Of a stretch of DNA of 46,901 nt, positions 33,494-42,621 are shown in pieces. The translations under genes were made by a program, and so were the position numbers. How positions within the stretch are numbered: position 1 is the first letter of the stretch; each line of letters opens with the position of its first letter. The stretch spans positions 1-46,901 of the forward strand of contig CASFPE010000014.1 of assembly GCA_949296575.1 (NCBI GenBank), read 5' to 3'. The notes beneath the pieces were generated by a model. That model had not been told where the DNA came from, made no database searches, and saw only the letters and a list, made by a program, of their open reading frames with translations. This stretch comes from an uncultured Bacteroides sp. Lineage in GTDB: Bacteria > Bacteroidota > Bacteroidia > Bacteroidales > Bacteroidaceae.

Positions 33494-34483
33494 ATGTTCT
33501 ATTCAGTTATCATTCCTGTATACAACCGCCCCGACGAAGTCGATGAACTATTGCAAAGCCTTGCAAAACAAGGATACAAGCACTTCGAGGTCATAATTGT
33601 GGAAGATGGGTCCACTGTTCCTTGCCAAAAAGTGGCTGACCACTACAACGGACTTATAAATCTTCATTATTATGCCCAGCCCAACTCAGGTCCTGGCCAA
33701 GCACGCAACTACGGTGCCACTCATGCAAAAGGAGAATACATCATCATCTTAGATTCCGATTGCCTGCTTCCGCCGGACTACTTCATAGCCATAGAAAATG
33801 AGTTGCAACACGAACCTTGCGATGCTTTCGGCGGCCCGGACAAAGCCCACCCTTCTTTTACAAATATGCAAAAGGCCATCAATTATGCCATGACTTCCTT
33901 TTTCACAACAGGTGGCATACGAGGAGGGAAACACAAAATGGATCGTTTTTATCCTCGCAGTTTCAACATGGGCATCAGGACGGACACATACAAAACGTTA
34001 GGCGGGTTTTCTACCATGCGTTTCGGCGAAGATATTGATTTCAGCATCCGCATCCTACAGGCTGGATACTCCAGCCGCCTGTTTCCCGATGCATGGGTCT
34101 ATCACAAGCGGCGTGCTAACCTGCGGCAATTCTTCAAGCAAGTGCATAATTCCGGTATCGCCCGCATCAATCTTTACAAGAAATACCCCTCCTCATTGAA
34201 AGCCGTACACATGTTGCCAGCACTTTTCACTGTAGGCACTTTCTTGCTCATTGTTACCACTCCTCTATGCTTATGGACGTTAACGCCACTCTTGGCATTC
34301 GCCGCAGTTATCTTTACAGACGCAACAAGAAAAGAGCGTAATGCGAAAGTCGGCATCTTGGCTGTAGCCGCTGCTTTCTGTCAACTAACTGGTTACGGGA
34401 GCGGATTCATACGTGCTTGGTGGCAACGCATCGTCCGGGGAAAAGATGAATTCAGCGCTTTCAATAAAAGCTTCTACAAATAA
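33494..34483 (+). CDS. Family 2 glycosyltransferase with C-terminal membrane segments
   Basis: The 329-residue product has a GT-A fold in the N-terminal two thirds: YSVIIPVYNRPDEVDELL at the start, the metal-binding D-S-D in IILDSDCLLPPDY and the catalytic-base-like E-D in FGEDIDFSIRILQAG. Two or three hydrophobic segments from about residue 240 (LFTVGTFLLIVTTPLCL and following) should anchor it in the inner membrane. The sugar and acceptor cannot be inferred. The ATG at 33494 was preferred because the glycosyltransferase domain starts there and a promoter element lies within the upstream extension. radC follows 9 bases later. Confidence 0.9.
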   Translation: MFYSVIIPVYNRPDEVDELLQSLAKQGYKHFEVIIVEDGSTVPCQKVADHYNGLINLHYYAQPNSGPGQARNYGATHAKGEYIIILDSDCLLPPDYFIAIENELQHEPCDAFGGPDKAHPSFTNMQKAINYAMTSFFTTGGIRGGKHKMDRFYPRSFNMGIRTDTYKTLGGFSTMRFGEDIDFSIRILQAGYSSRLFPDAWVYHKRRANLRQFFKQVHNSGIARINLYKKYPSSLKAVHMLPALFTVGTFLLIVTTPLCLWTLTPLLAFAAVIFTDATRKERNAKVGILAVAAAFCQLTGYGSGFIRAWWQRIVRGKDEFSAFNKSFYK

Positions 34484-34492
34484 CTGTGCCAC

Positions 34493-35188
34493 ATGGAAAC
34501 AAAACAACGGTTGAACATCAAGGAATGGGCAGAAGAAGACCGCCCCAGAGAAAAAATGATGACCAAAGGCCCTGCCGCCCTCAGCGATGCCGAACTGTTG
34601 GCCATCCTCATCGGTTCCGGCAACACGGAAGAAACCGCCGTGGAACTCACCCGCAGGATACTGGCCTCCTGCGGCAACAATCTGAACACTTTAGGGAAAA
34701 TGTCCATCCATGACCTCTGCACCTTCAATGGCATAGGTCCAGCCAAAGCGGTGAGCATTGCCGCCGCCCTCGAATTAGGGAAACGACGCACGGCAAGCGG
34801 TTTGCTGGAACGCCCCGCCATCCGCAATTCCAATGACGCGTACACCCTGTTGCACCCCATCCTTGCAGACCTCCCCCACGAAGAATTCTGGGCGCTTTAC
34901 CTCAACCAAGCACAAAAAGTGATTGGAAAATCACGCATCAGCACAGGAGGGCTTACTGCCACGCTGGCCGACACGCGCACCATCCTCCGCGAAGCTCTCT
35001 TGCAAAGGGCCACCTCCATCATCGTCGCCCACAACCATCCGTCCGGGAATATCCGTCCAAGCGCTGAAGACAACCGCCTGACCATCCGCCTGCAACAGGC
35101 GGCACGCACCATGGACATCGCCCTGTGCGACCACCTTGTTGTCAGCGACGGTGCCTATTACAGCTACGCCGACGAGGGAAAACTGTAA
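34493..35188 (+). CDS. radC: RadC-family JAB/MPN domain protein
   Basis: The 231-residue product has an N-terminal helix-hairpin-helix part (FNGIGPAKAVSIAAAL). The JAMM metalloprotease-like motif is complete: an upstream glutamate in HEEFWALYL and H-N-H-P-S-G-N-x6-D in the C-terminal half. Despite its name RadC has no established DNA-repair function. It is probably cotranscribed with the glycosyltransferase and ends 3 bases before the convergent PKD-protein gene, with no terminator between them. Confidence 0.92.
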   Translation: METKQRLNIKEWAEEDRPREKMMTKGPAALSDAELLAILIGSGNTEETAVELTRRILASCGNNLNTLGKMSIHDLCTFNGIGPAKAVSIAAALELGKRRTASGLLERPAIRNSNDAYTLLHPILADLPHEEFWALYLNQAQKVIGKSRISTGGLTATLADTRTILREALLQRATSIIVAHNHPSGNIRPSAEDNRLTIRLQQAARTMDIALCDHLVVSDGAYYSYADEGKL

Positions 35189-35191
35189 GTC

Positions 35192-37132
35192 TCAATGAAT
35201 CCACACCTTCTCAGCCTGCCGTACAAAACCTTTCCACAGTTCCACTATATAAATGCCATTCGGAAGGGATGGCAACAACAGCACCGAAGAAGGATTCTCT
35301 GTGGCATAAACTTGTGTCCCTATTCCATTATACAATAGCACCCGGTCGCACGCCCCATCTACATGCAAGCAACTTCCATCCCAATACACAGAGGAAGACA
35401 GCAAATCAGCCTCTGAAATGCCGGATTCACGGCTTCCATAATCCAACAGCGGGCAAAGCGCAAAGGACAAGGGCGAATCCACGTTCGCCATCCACTCCAA
35501 TTTCCCAGTCGGCTGGTCGTTCTCGTCCCACTCCTCCAACAAATGATAGGCCGTACACTTCCCGCCTTCGGGGCGCACAGGAGAGCAGAACATCGCGATG
35601 TCGTCCGTGCCTTCGTCCGTGGAGTTGTTGGGAAACCCACTGACCACCACGAAAAATGCCTCCTCTATTTCCACCGGATTGGAAAAACGGAAGATGGTTT
35701 CCTCAAACGTGGCATCTGAATATTCCAATTCATCTGCACGCAACGTGGCCGATGCCAATTCATCACCCGGCATGCCGTCCTCACCGACATTGTACAATGC
35801 CACCTTGATTTGTGCATCAGGCGTGACCGTCGTCACCGAGGCAAAATATACCACCACCTCCGAAACCTTCGCCTTCGCCAGCGGTTTCGCAAAATATTCC
35901 GCAAAAGCCTGCATTCCTAACCAGTTGCTCCCGCCATAGTAGCCGAAGAACGAAAGGTAAGCCGGTGCCAAAGATGCGTTTTCTTCCGGAGAAATATTCC
36001 ATATGTATTGTGCGCCCCCTGCCTGCACGGCATATTGAAGCATGTCTGTAGCAATGCCTGCATTGTTAGACACCCGCAAAGACAAGCTATATACGCCTTC
36101 CGACACATAGGATACCAACGGGTTCTGCTCGTTGCTTTCCGGGCAATCCGTACCTTGCAGTTGCCATTCCCACGCCGTAGGATAGCCTTCAGACAAATCA
36201 CGAAACTGCAACGGCACGCCTACCGGGACGAAACAGGCCGTCCAAGGAGACAGGTAGGCCTCCTCCGGCAAACCGATTTTGGCCGTGGGAGCCACCGCCG
36301 TCACCTCCACGAAGCCTTCTTTCGTAACCGCATGTTCGGCTTGCCCGTCCGCAACCGTCAACGACACTTTATAAGTACCGGCATGAGGATAAACCACCAC
36401 TGGATTTTGCTCCGATGAAGAAGAAGGATCTCCTCCCTCAAAATCCCACATCCAAACAGTCGGATTTCCCACTGACAAATCCTCGAAATGCACGGCATCG
36501 CCCTCATGGATGCTTACCCGGCTGTCGCCCAAAAGGTCTTCCTGTACCACTCGGAAGTCGTCTATCAGCATGTCTTCCCCTCCGCTCCCTTTATAATGAA
36601 AGGAGAAACGGACATCACATCCTGCATATCCCGAAAGATCAAAATCAAAAGGCATCCAGTTCGGCCCGTCGTAACCCACTTCTTGCGCCCAACGGAAAGC
36701 ACTGAACAATTGTGTGATTTCATTCGTCGCCACGTCCGTCACCGAAAGAGTCAAATCAGCAAACACTAAAAATCCCCCGCTGAAGCAAAGGTAGAACTCA
36801 CATCGGCTTCCAGGCTCGATATGCACCACAGGCGAAGTAGCCGTCTCGTCTTGCTGGTTATAATCGTCATAACGGATGGCCAACGAATACTTGCTCTCCG
36901 GGTTGAAAGCCGTGAACGAGGGCAAACCCGTCACGTATGGCCGTTCTGCCAAATGCCACGTGGCATCTTCATTGGTCACTTGGAATGACCAATCTGCCAA
37001 TTCTTCTTCTGAATCAAAGCCCTGATAATAACTAACATGGGCGGCCTCTGCGGCAGTGAAATCCGCCGTCAACGTCTGCGCCGACAACGAAAACGCACTT
37101 AAAAATGCGCATAAAAGCGTAATGTTTCTCAT
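35192..37132 (-). CDS. Secreted protein with two PKD domains and T9SS-like tail
   Basis: The product has 646 residues and a signal peptide (MRNITLLCAFLSAFSLSAQ). An N-terminal jelly-roll-like domain (SYYQGFDSEEELADWSF...) of the choice-of-anchor type is followed by two PKD domains. The first contains WMWDFEGGDPSSSSEQNPV and the second AWEWQLQGTDCPESNEQNPL. A beta-rich region and a C-terminal tail (VLLYNGIGTQVY, LPNGIYIVEL) finish the protein. No catalytic motif was recognised, so it is more likely adhesive or carbohydrate-binding. It is divergent from the large repeat protein at 37273. The ATG at 37132 is set by the signal peptide. Confidence 0.85.
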   Translation of the reverse strand: MRNITLLCAFLSAFSLSAQTLTADFTAAEAAHVSYYQGFDSEEELADWSFQVTNEDATWHLAERPYVTGLPSFTAFNPESKYSLAIRYDDYNQQDETATSPVVHIEPGSRCEFYLCFSGGFLVFADLTLSVTDVATNEITQLFSAFRWAQEVGYDGPNWMPFDFDLSGYAGCDVRFSFHYKGSGGEDMLIDDFRVVQEDLLGDSRVSIHEGDAVHFEDLSVGNPTVWMWDFEGGDPSSSSEQNPVVVYPHAGTYKVSLTVADGQAEHAVTKEGFVEVTAVAPTAKIGLPEEAYLSPWTACFVPVGVPLQFRDLSEGYPTAWEWQLQGTDCPESNEQNPLVSYVSEGVYSLSLRVSNNAGIATDMLQYAVQAGGAQYIWNISPEENASLAPAYLSFFGYYGGSNWLGMQAFAEYFAKPLAKAKVSEVVVYFASVTTVTPDAQIKVALYNVGEDGMPGDELASATLRADELEYSDATFEETIFRFSNPVEIEEAFFVVVSGFPNNSTDEGTDDIAMFCSPVRPEGGKCTAYHLLEEWDENDQPTGKLEWMANVDSPLSFALCPLLDYGSRESGISEADLLSSSVYWDGSCLHVDGACDRVLLYNGIGTQVYATENPSSVLLLPSLPNGIYIVELWKGFVRQAEKVWIH

Positions 37133-37164
37133 CGCTGAATTGATTTCGTTGAACATATTTTGAA

Positions 37165-37186
37165 CAAAAATAAGCAAAAATTTGCT
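37165..37186 (-). promoter_or_regulatory. Putative promoter element with adjacent palindrome upstream of the PKD protein
   Basis: On the minus strand TATTTTTG (37165-37172) fits the -7 consensus 33 bases upstream of the ATG. Directly beside it AGCAAA-AA-TTTGCT (37173-37186) is a perfect inverted repeat lying between the -7 and -33 positions, a typical place for an operator. Confidence 0.4.
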
Positions 37187-37272
37187 TTTGAAAAATAAAA
37201 CCGCTATAATTGTAGCCGGAACAACTAAAAATAATTCCATTTGATATCTACTTTAACTTAAAACAAATGCTT

Positions 37273-40173
37273 ATGAAGAAGAATTACAAGACTTTCATCG
37301 CATTGTGCTTCGCCATCATCGGCTTAGGGATTTCCCAGCCCGCAAGCACACAACCGTTGCTGAACGACAGTTTCGACTACACCGCAGGCAACCTCTACAA
37401 CCAAGGCAATTGGTGGCGGTATGGCACGGCCACTGAAAACCCCATCCAAACTACGGAAACAGGGTTGACTTATGCAGGCTATCAGGACAACAACGTAGGC
37501 CGCGCCGCAGAGTTGGGCAACCTCCCGCTTTCGGAATCATTGGTCAAGAAGTTCACGGAAGGAGATGAAACCATCAACTCCGGCACCTTATATTATTCCG
37601 CCCTCATCCAAGTGAAGAATGTAGAAGGGGCGCGCAACTATATCCTTGCGCTCGTGCAAAACACATGGAGCGGCAGCATTAGCCCAGACAGGAACAACAC
37701 TGGAAGCGAATTTGGAAAACTATTCATCCAAGAAGGAAGTTCCACGGATAAATTCACCTTAGGAATAGAACGTTGCAGCCCCGCTTACAATTCCAATCCT
37801 GTCATAACCACTGAAGAATACGATCTTAACCAGACGTATCTTGTAGTGGTGAAATACGAATTCATTGATGGTGACAACAACGATGCCATTACTTTATTCG
37901 TCAATCCGGCAGACATGGAGACAGAACCAACCGAAGCATCTGCCATATACAATGAGGAAGGCACACAAAGCGATGTAAACACAGCCACGTTAGGCTTGCA
38001 AGGAATTGAAATCCGCCAAGCAGGAACATCCTCACGACCTGCCGCCAATGTGATTGTGGACGAATTGCGGGTCGCCACCTCGTATGCCGCATTGTTTGAT
38101 GTGGACACAGACACACCTGTGGAACCGCACCCGCAAATCATCGCGGAAGAAACGATCTATTTCATGTACAATTATATCTACCAGGGAGAGACCTACGAAG
38201 CCACACTGAATGTGAAAGCCGAAAACCTGAAGGGCGACATCACCATCGCGCCTTTGACCAGTGGTGAAATCACCCTTTCCACCATGACCATCACCAAAGA
38301 ACAGGCCGAAGCCGAAGAAGGTTTTGACTTGACGCTGACGCTGACTTGCACAGATGCGAACATCATGGAGGAAACCATCACGCTCAGCAGCGAAGGAGCA
38401 GAAGATGTTAAAGTCTCCGTATCATGGTGGCCGACAGCAGTCGTTGATGTGCCCGACTTGGCCACATTGGCCGGAAAAGACGCTACGGCATACGAAACGT
38501 ACCGTTACACAGGGAAAGCCATCGTGACATTCGTGGACGGAAACAACTATTACCTGCAAGATGAAACTGCAGGATTCCGAATCAACAATGAATACGGAGG
38601 CTTTGAAAGCGTGGAAGCAGGCGACCAGTTCACCAATTTCTATTGCTACATCGAATCTTATTTTGGTGCCTTGTATGCATCACCCGCGCAGGAAGCACCG
38701 CAGCCGAAAGTGATTGCCACCGAACAAACGGTTGCACCCACCATACTGACCTTGGCAGAATTGGAAGCCAACCTTGGCAAGTACGTGAACATGCTGGTAC
38801 AGGTGAAGGACGTGACCCTCACGGAAGTGGCAGGAGAAACCTTTACTGAAGACATGACCAACCCGCTCATCAGCGACGGCACGGGCGAGGGACGCTTGAA
38901 CCTGTTTGACGGCACGGACATCATCGGTACGACCGCACCGTCTGCTCCTTTCACTCTGACCGGCATTTCCACTTCTGCCAGCGCACCGGTGGTAGGGCCA
39001 AGGACATTGGCCGACATCGAAGTTGGTGATACGCCCGTTGACCCGCAACCGCAAATCATCGCGGATGAAACCGTCTATTTCATGTACAATTACATCTACA
39101 CGGGAGCAACCTACGAAGCCACCCTGAATGTGAAAGCCGAGAACCTGAAAGACGACATCTCCATCGCGCCTTTGACCACCGGCGAAATCACCCTTTCCAC
39201 CATGACCATCACCAAAGAACAGGCGGAAACTGAAGAAGGGTTTGACCTGACGCTGACACTGACTTGCACAGATGCAAGCATCATGGAGGAAACCATCACG
39301 CTCAGCAGTGAAGGAGCGGAAGACGTTGAAGTCTCCGTGTCTTGGTGGCCGACAGAAGTCATTGATGTACCCGACTTGGCCACATTGACCGGGAAAGATG
39401 CCACGGCATACGAAACATACCGCTACACGGGGAAAGCCATCGTGACATTCGTGAACGGGTATAACTACTACTTGCAGGATGAAACAGGAGGATTCCGAAT
39501 CAACGACTCATTCGGCGACCTGACCGAATTGAAAGCTGGCGACCAGTTCACGAACTTCTATTGCTATGTCGAATCCTACTTCGGAGCCATGTATGCATCC
39601 CCTGCATCGGAAGCACCGCAGCCGGAAGTCACTGCAACCGAACAAACTGTTGAACCAACCGTGCTGACCTTGGCGGAATTGGAAGCCAACCTTGGCAAGC
39701 ACGTGAACATGCTGGTACAGGTGAAGAACGTGACCCTCACCGAAGTGGCAGGAGAAACCTTCACTGAAGACATGACCAACCCGCTCATCAGCGACGGTAC
39801 GGGAGAAGGTCGCCTGAACCTGTTTGACGGCACGGACATCATCGGCACGACCGCACCCACTACTGCCTTCACACTGACGGGCATCTCCACTTCTGCCGGT
39901 GCGCCAGTAGTAGGACCCAGGGCATTGACCGACATTGAAGCGAGCGACGTCCGCATAGAAGATGCTTTCGGAAACGGCGTGTCCATCACAGCACAAGAAG
40001 GAACCATCTGCATCCAGGGCGATGTAACAGGAAAAATGGAAGTGTTCGACCTCACAGGACGCAAAGTCGCAGAAACAACTGAAAAAGAAATCCGCATGGA
40101 CAGTCCTGCCGTCTATCTCGTGAAGTTCACGGCCGAAAGCGGCAGCATCACCCGGAAATTGTACGTAAAGTGA
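37273..40173 (+). CDS. Large secreted protein with duplicated 306-residue module and T9SS-like tail
   Basis: The product has 966 residues with a signal peptide ending near QPASTQ. Residues to about 280 look like a LamG/concanavalin-type domain (LLNDSFDYTAGNLYNQGNWW, VIVDELRVATSY). Then a 306-residue module occurs twice, each time with a beta-sandwich half (EETIYFMYNYIY...) and an OB-fold-like half (TGKAIVTFV...YYLQDE). A sorting tail closes the protein (MEVFDLTGRKVAETTEKEI). No enzyme motif was recognised. The start at 37273 is favoured over ATG 37267 because the next gene shares the CTTATGAA context. Confidence 0.85.
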   Translation: MKKNYKTFIALCFAIIGLGISQPASTQPLLNDSFDYTAGNLYNQGNWWRYGTATENPIQTTETGLTYAGYQDNNVGRAAELGNLPLSESLVKKFTEGDETINSGTLYYSALIQVKNVEGARNYILALVQNTWSGSISPDRNNTGSEFGKLFIQEGSSTDKFTLGIERCSPAYNSNPVITTEEYDLNQTYLVVVKYEFIDGDNNDAITLFVNPADMETEPTEASAIYNEEGTQSDVNTATLGLQGIEIRQAGTSSRPAANVIVDELRVATSYAALFDVDTDTPVEPHPQIIAEETIYFMYNYIYQGETYEATLNVKAENLKGDITIAPLTSGEITLSTMTITKEQAEAEEGFDLTLTLTCTDANIMEETITLSSEGAEDVKVSVSWWPTAVVDVPDLATLAGKDATAYETYRYTGKAIVTFVDGNNYYLQDETAGFRINNEYGGFESVEAGDQFTNFYCYIESYFGALYASPAQEAPQPKVIATEQTVAPTILTLAELEANLGKYVNMLVQVKDVTLTEVAGETFTEDMTNPLISDGTGEGRLNLFDGTDIIGTTAPSAPFTLTGISTSASAPVVGPRTLADIEVGDTPVDPQPQIIADETVYFMYNYIYTGATYEATLNVKAENLKDDISIAPLTTGEITLSTMTITKEQAETEEGFDLTLTLTCTDASIMEETITLSSEGAEDVEVSVSWWPTEVIDVPDLATLTGKDATAYETYRYTGKAIVTFVNGYNYYLQDETGGFRINDSFGDLTELKAGDQFTNFYCYVESYFGAMYASPASEAPQPEVTATEQTVEPTVLTLAELEANLGKHVNMLVQVKNVTLTEVAGETFTEDMTNPLISDGTGEGRLNLFDGTDIIGTTAPTTAFTLTGISTSAGAPVVGPRALTDIEASDVRIEDAFGNGVSITAQEGTICIQGDVTGKMEVFDLTGRKVAETTEKEIRMDSPAVYLVKFTAESGSITRKLYVK
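38131..39945 (+). repeat. Two direct 918-bp repeats inside the secreted protein gene
   Basis: CCGCAAATCATCGCGGA occurs at 38131 and 39049, 918 bp apart, which is 306 codons. Sequence remains highly similar through both copies, to about 39940, with mostly third-position and conservative changes, for example LATLAGKDATAYETYRYTGK against LATLTGKDATAYETYRYTGK. Both copies are in frame and complete. Confidence 0.92.
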
Positions 40174-40203
40174 CATCTTCGGCACACCTATTATATATAA
40201 TGC

Positions 40204-40235
40204 AACAAGGGTCGGGAAGATTCCCGACCCTTGTT
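40204..40235 (+). terminator. Terminator after the duplicated secreted protein
   Basis: A perfect 15-bp inverted repeat (40204-40218 with 40221-40235) with almost no loop begins 31 bases after the stop. It is followed by CTCCC and not T, so the T run is only that inside the stem end. Confidence 0.75.
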
Positions 40236-40276
40236 CTCCCAATCCCAACCATTCATTCTTTTACAACGACTTGCTT

Positions 40277-42565
40277 ATGAACAAACAACACTTATTCAAG
40301 GCACTGATTGGCACCATCGGTTTCACCGCTGCCATGACACAGCCTTTGTCCGCCACAACCGCAACAGAAGAACTGCTGTGGAATCCCGGATTCGAGAACT
40401 GGCAAAACAGCATCCTCGGCAGCACGCCCGAAGACTGGGAAACTGCTTTAGGGGAATCAAGCCAAGAAACCACCCTTGTCCTGTCCGGGGAATACGCCTT
40501 GAGGTTAACCAGCCAAAGCAGCCAACTCGGCGGAAAACTGCAACAAGAAGTGCGTCCCGCCTTGCCCGAAACATTCATCCCCGGCGACCAGTACGAACTG
40601 ACTATCCAATATTACACCGTCACTTCCAATGGCGGCAACGATATTTGCCTGAACAGTTATTGGAGCCAAGGCGGAACACCGATGGAACATGACAAGGAAC
40701 TGCTGGACAACGGCACTTTCTTCTCCTCGCCACAGGCATGGGGAAAACAAACCATACAGACAACTGTTCCTGAAGGAGCTACCTCTTTTTACCTCTCCCT
40801 GAAAGTCAGCGAAGGCAGTACAGTCGTATTCGATGATTTCAGTTTCAAGAAAGTAGCAAGCACCGAACCCACATTGCAGGTCCAGCCATCCAGCATCCCT
40901 GAATTAAAAACCCAAATCAACACCCCAGTGCAATCCGGCGACATTCTTGTGCGGACAGAAAACCTTCCAGGGCCTGTCAATATAGAAATTACAGGGGCTG
41001 ACCGCGACATGTTTTCCGTGTCTGCAAACCAAATTGCGGAAGGAGAGACAGAAACCATCCTGCAAATCACTTATCAGCCCACAAAAGCCGGGTCGCACTC
41101 TGCCGTCCTGACATTCGATTGCCCTGCCGCACCGGAAGTGTTCACCAGCATCCAGCTGAACGGCAAAGCCACCGACCCCGCCAATCCTCCCGTCATTACC
41201 GTGAACACCCCAAGCCCTGTAACCTTCCATGCACCGGCCGGAGGCACAGACACCCAAACCATCTCCGTGTCAAGCCGCAACATCTCGGAATACCTTTGGG
41301 CAAAAGTAACCGATACCAATGTAGGAGTCTTCCATCTTTCCACCACCTTGCTGCCTGAAAACCAAGAGAACGTGGAACTTGAAGTAACATTCGCCCCGAA
41401 AGAAAGCGGTACCTTCCACCAACGCATTGAGTTCTATTCAGAGAATGCGCAAAGCGTTTTCATCGACCTGACAGGCATCGCCACCGAAGCAGGAGGGGAA
41501 GAAGAAACGGAAGGCGACCGCCTCCCCTTAGATCCTTCAAATCCCGTATCCTTGTTGGATGAACACTTTGATGAAGCATCCCACAACCTTCCCCTGTCCA
41601 TCAAAGGATGGAAAAACATTGCAGTGGAAGGGAAACGAGCATGGTGGGGTTACGATTTCACAGGAGACAATGAGAAAACAGCCAAGGTGACAGCCTACGA
41701 CTCGCAAGCCATCGGCACCTACCCCACAGAAATGTGGTTAGTCACTCCGCCACTTGATTTCCTGAATGCACAAAGCAAAATCTTTACTTTCCGTGTAATG
41801 GGCGATCTCCTTTTAGAAGGACAAGATGCTTCATTGGAGGTATATTACATGGACATGGCCGACGGCACTCTGTTCCGTTCGCCGGTTGAAGGCATTGCCA
41901 TTCCTTCGATACCGGACGAGAATGGAGAATGGCGGGAGTTCCATATCAACCTTGAAGGGCAGAACATTGCCGATGTCTTTTTCATGGCTTTTTGCTTCAC
42001 AGCCACAGGAGGCAGAGAAAACTCCGCCGTGTATTACATCGACGATGTAAGCTTCGGGCGCACTGATCTGCCCACGTTGACACCATCCATCACAGTATTG
42101 GCAGAAGAAGTGATGTTAGGGGAAACCTACACCAGCCCTGACATCACCATCACGGCGCGAAACTTAACCGAACCAATCGCATTGACCTTAGGGGGAGCCA
42201 ACCCCAGTGCCTTTGAACTGTCCACAGAAGGGCTTCCTGCCACAGGAGGCAGCTTCAACGTCACCTTCTCATCCGAGCAAGAAGGCGTGCATGAAGCGTA
42301 TGTGAAGATAGCCTCACGAGGAGCTGCAGACGTTTATATCCCTTTGGTATTCAACAACCAAAAAGGAAGTGCCATCGAAATAATTGCCGCCGAAGGGGAC
42401 AAACGGGTTGCAGTCTACGACTATAGCGGGAAACTTGTACAAGAATGGATAGAAACCTGCAACGAGACATGGCACCTGCCGCACTTGCCAAAAGGAATCT
42501 ACATTCTGCAAGAGACCAATGCCAAAGGCAGCACTGCCCGCAAAATATTCATCACACAGGAATAG
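40277..42565 (+). CDS. Secreted multidomain protein with choice-of-anchor-J-like domain and T9SS-like tail
   Basis: The product has 762 residues with a signal peptide. A carbohydrate-binding-like jelly roll starts at WNPGFENWQ. Two Ig-like domains of the HYDIN/MSP type follow (ITYQPTKAGSHSAVLTFDC and VTFAPKESGTFHQRIEF). A MAM/choice-of-anchor-J-like domain contains LLDEHFDEASHNLP and MWLVTPPLDF. A fourth Ig-like domain and a sorting tail (VAVYDYSGKLVQEW, LPKGIYILQE) end it. No catalytic motif was found. It probably belongs with the preceding gene to a surface-binding set, though a terminator separates them. Confidence 0.83.
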   Translation: MNKQHLFKALIGTIGFTAAMTQPLSATTATEELLWNPGFENWQNSILGSTPEDWETALGESSQETTLVLSGEYALRLTSQSSQLGGKLQQEVRPALPETFIPGDQYELTIQYYTVTSNGGNDICLNSYWSQGGTPMEHDKELLDNGTFFSSPQAWGKQTIQTTVPEGATSFYLSLKVSEGSTVVFDDFSFKKVASTEPTLQVQPSSIPELKTQINTPVQSGDILVRTENLPGPVNIEITGADRDMFSVSANQIAEGETETILQITYQPTKAGSHSAVLTFDCPAAPEVFTSIQLNGKATDPANPPVITVNTPSPVTFHAPAGGTDTQTISVSSRNISEYLWAKVTDTNVGVFHLSTTLLPENQENVELEVTFAPKESGTFHQRIEFYSENAQSVFIDLTGIATEAGGEEETEGDRLPLDPSNPVSLLDEHFDEASHNLPLSIKGWKNIAVEGKRAWWGYDFTGDNEKTAKVTAYDSQAIGTYPTEMWLVTPPLDFLNAQSKIFTFRVMGDLLLEGQDASLEVYYMDMADGTLFRSPVEGIAIPSIPDENGEWREFHINLEGQNIADVFFMAFCFTATGGRENSAVYYIDDVSFGRTDLPTLTPSITVLAEEVMLGETYTSPDITITARNLTEPIALTLGGANPSAFELSTEGLPATGGSFNVTFSSEQEGVHEAYVKIASRGAADVYIPLVFNNQKGSAIEIIAAEGDKRVAVYDYSGKLVQEWIETCNETWHLPHLPKGIYILQETNAKGSTARKIFITQE

Positions 42566-42573
42566 GTGAAACG

Positions 42574-42609
42574 AACAGCCCAACTTGGGAATCAACAAGT
42601 TGGGCTGTT
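42574..42609. terminator. Bidirectional terminator between the secreted protein and the LRR gene
   Basis: A perfect 14-bp stem (42574-42587 with 42596-42609) with an 8-base loop lies between two convergent genes, 8 bases after one stop and 12 bases after the other. Confidence 0.8.
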
Positions 42610-42621
42610 ACTATCATCACT

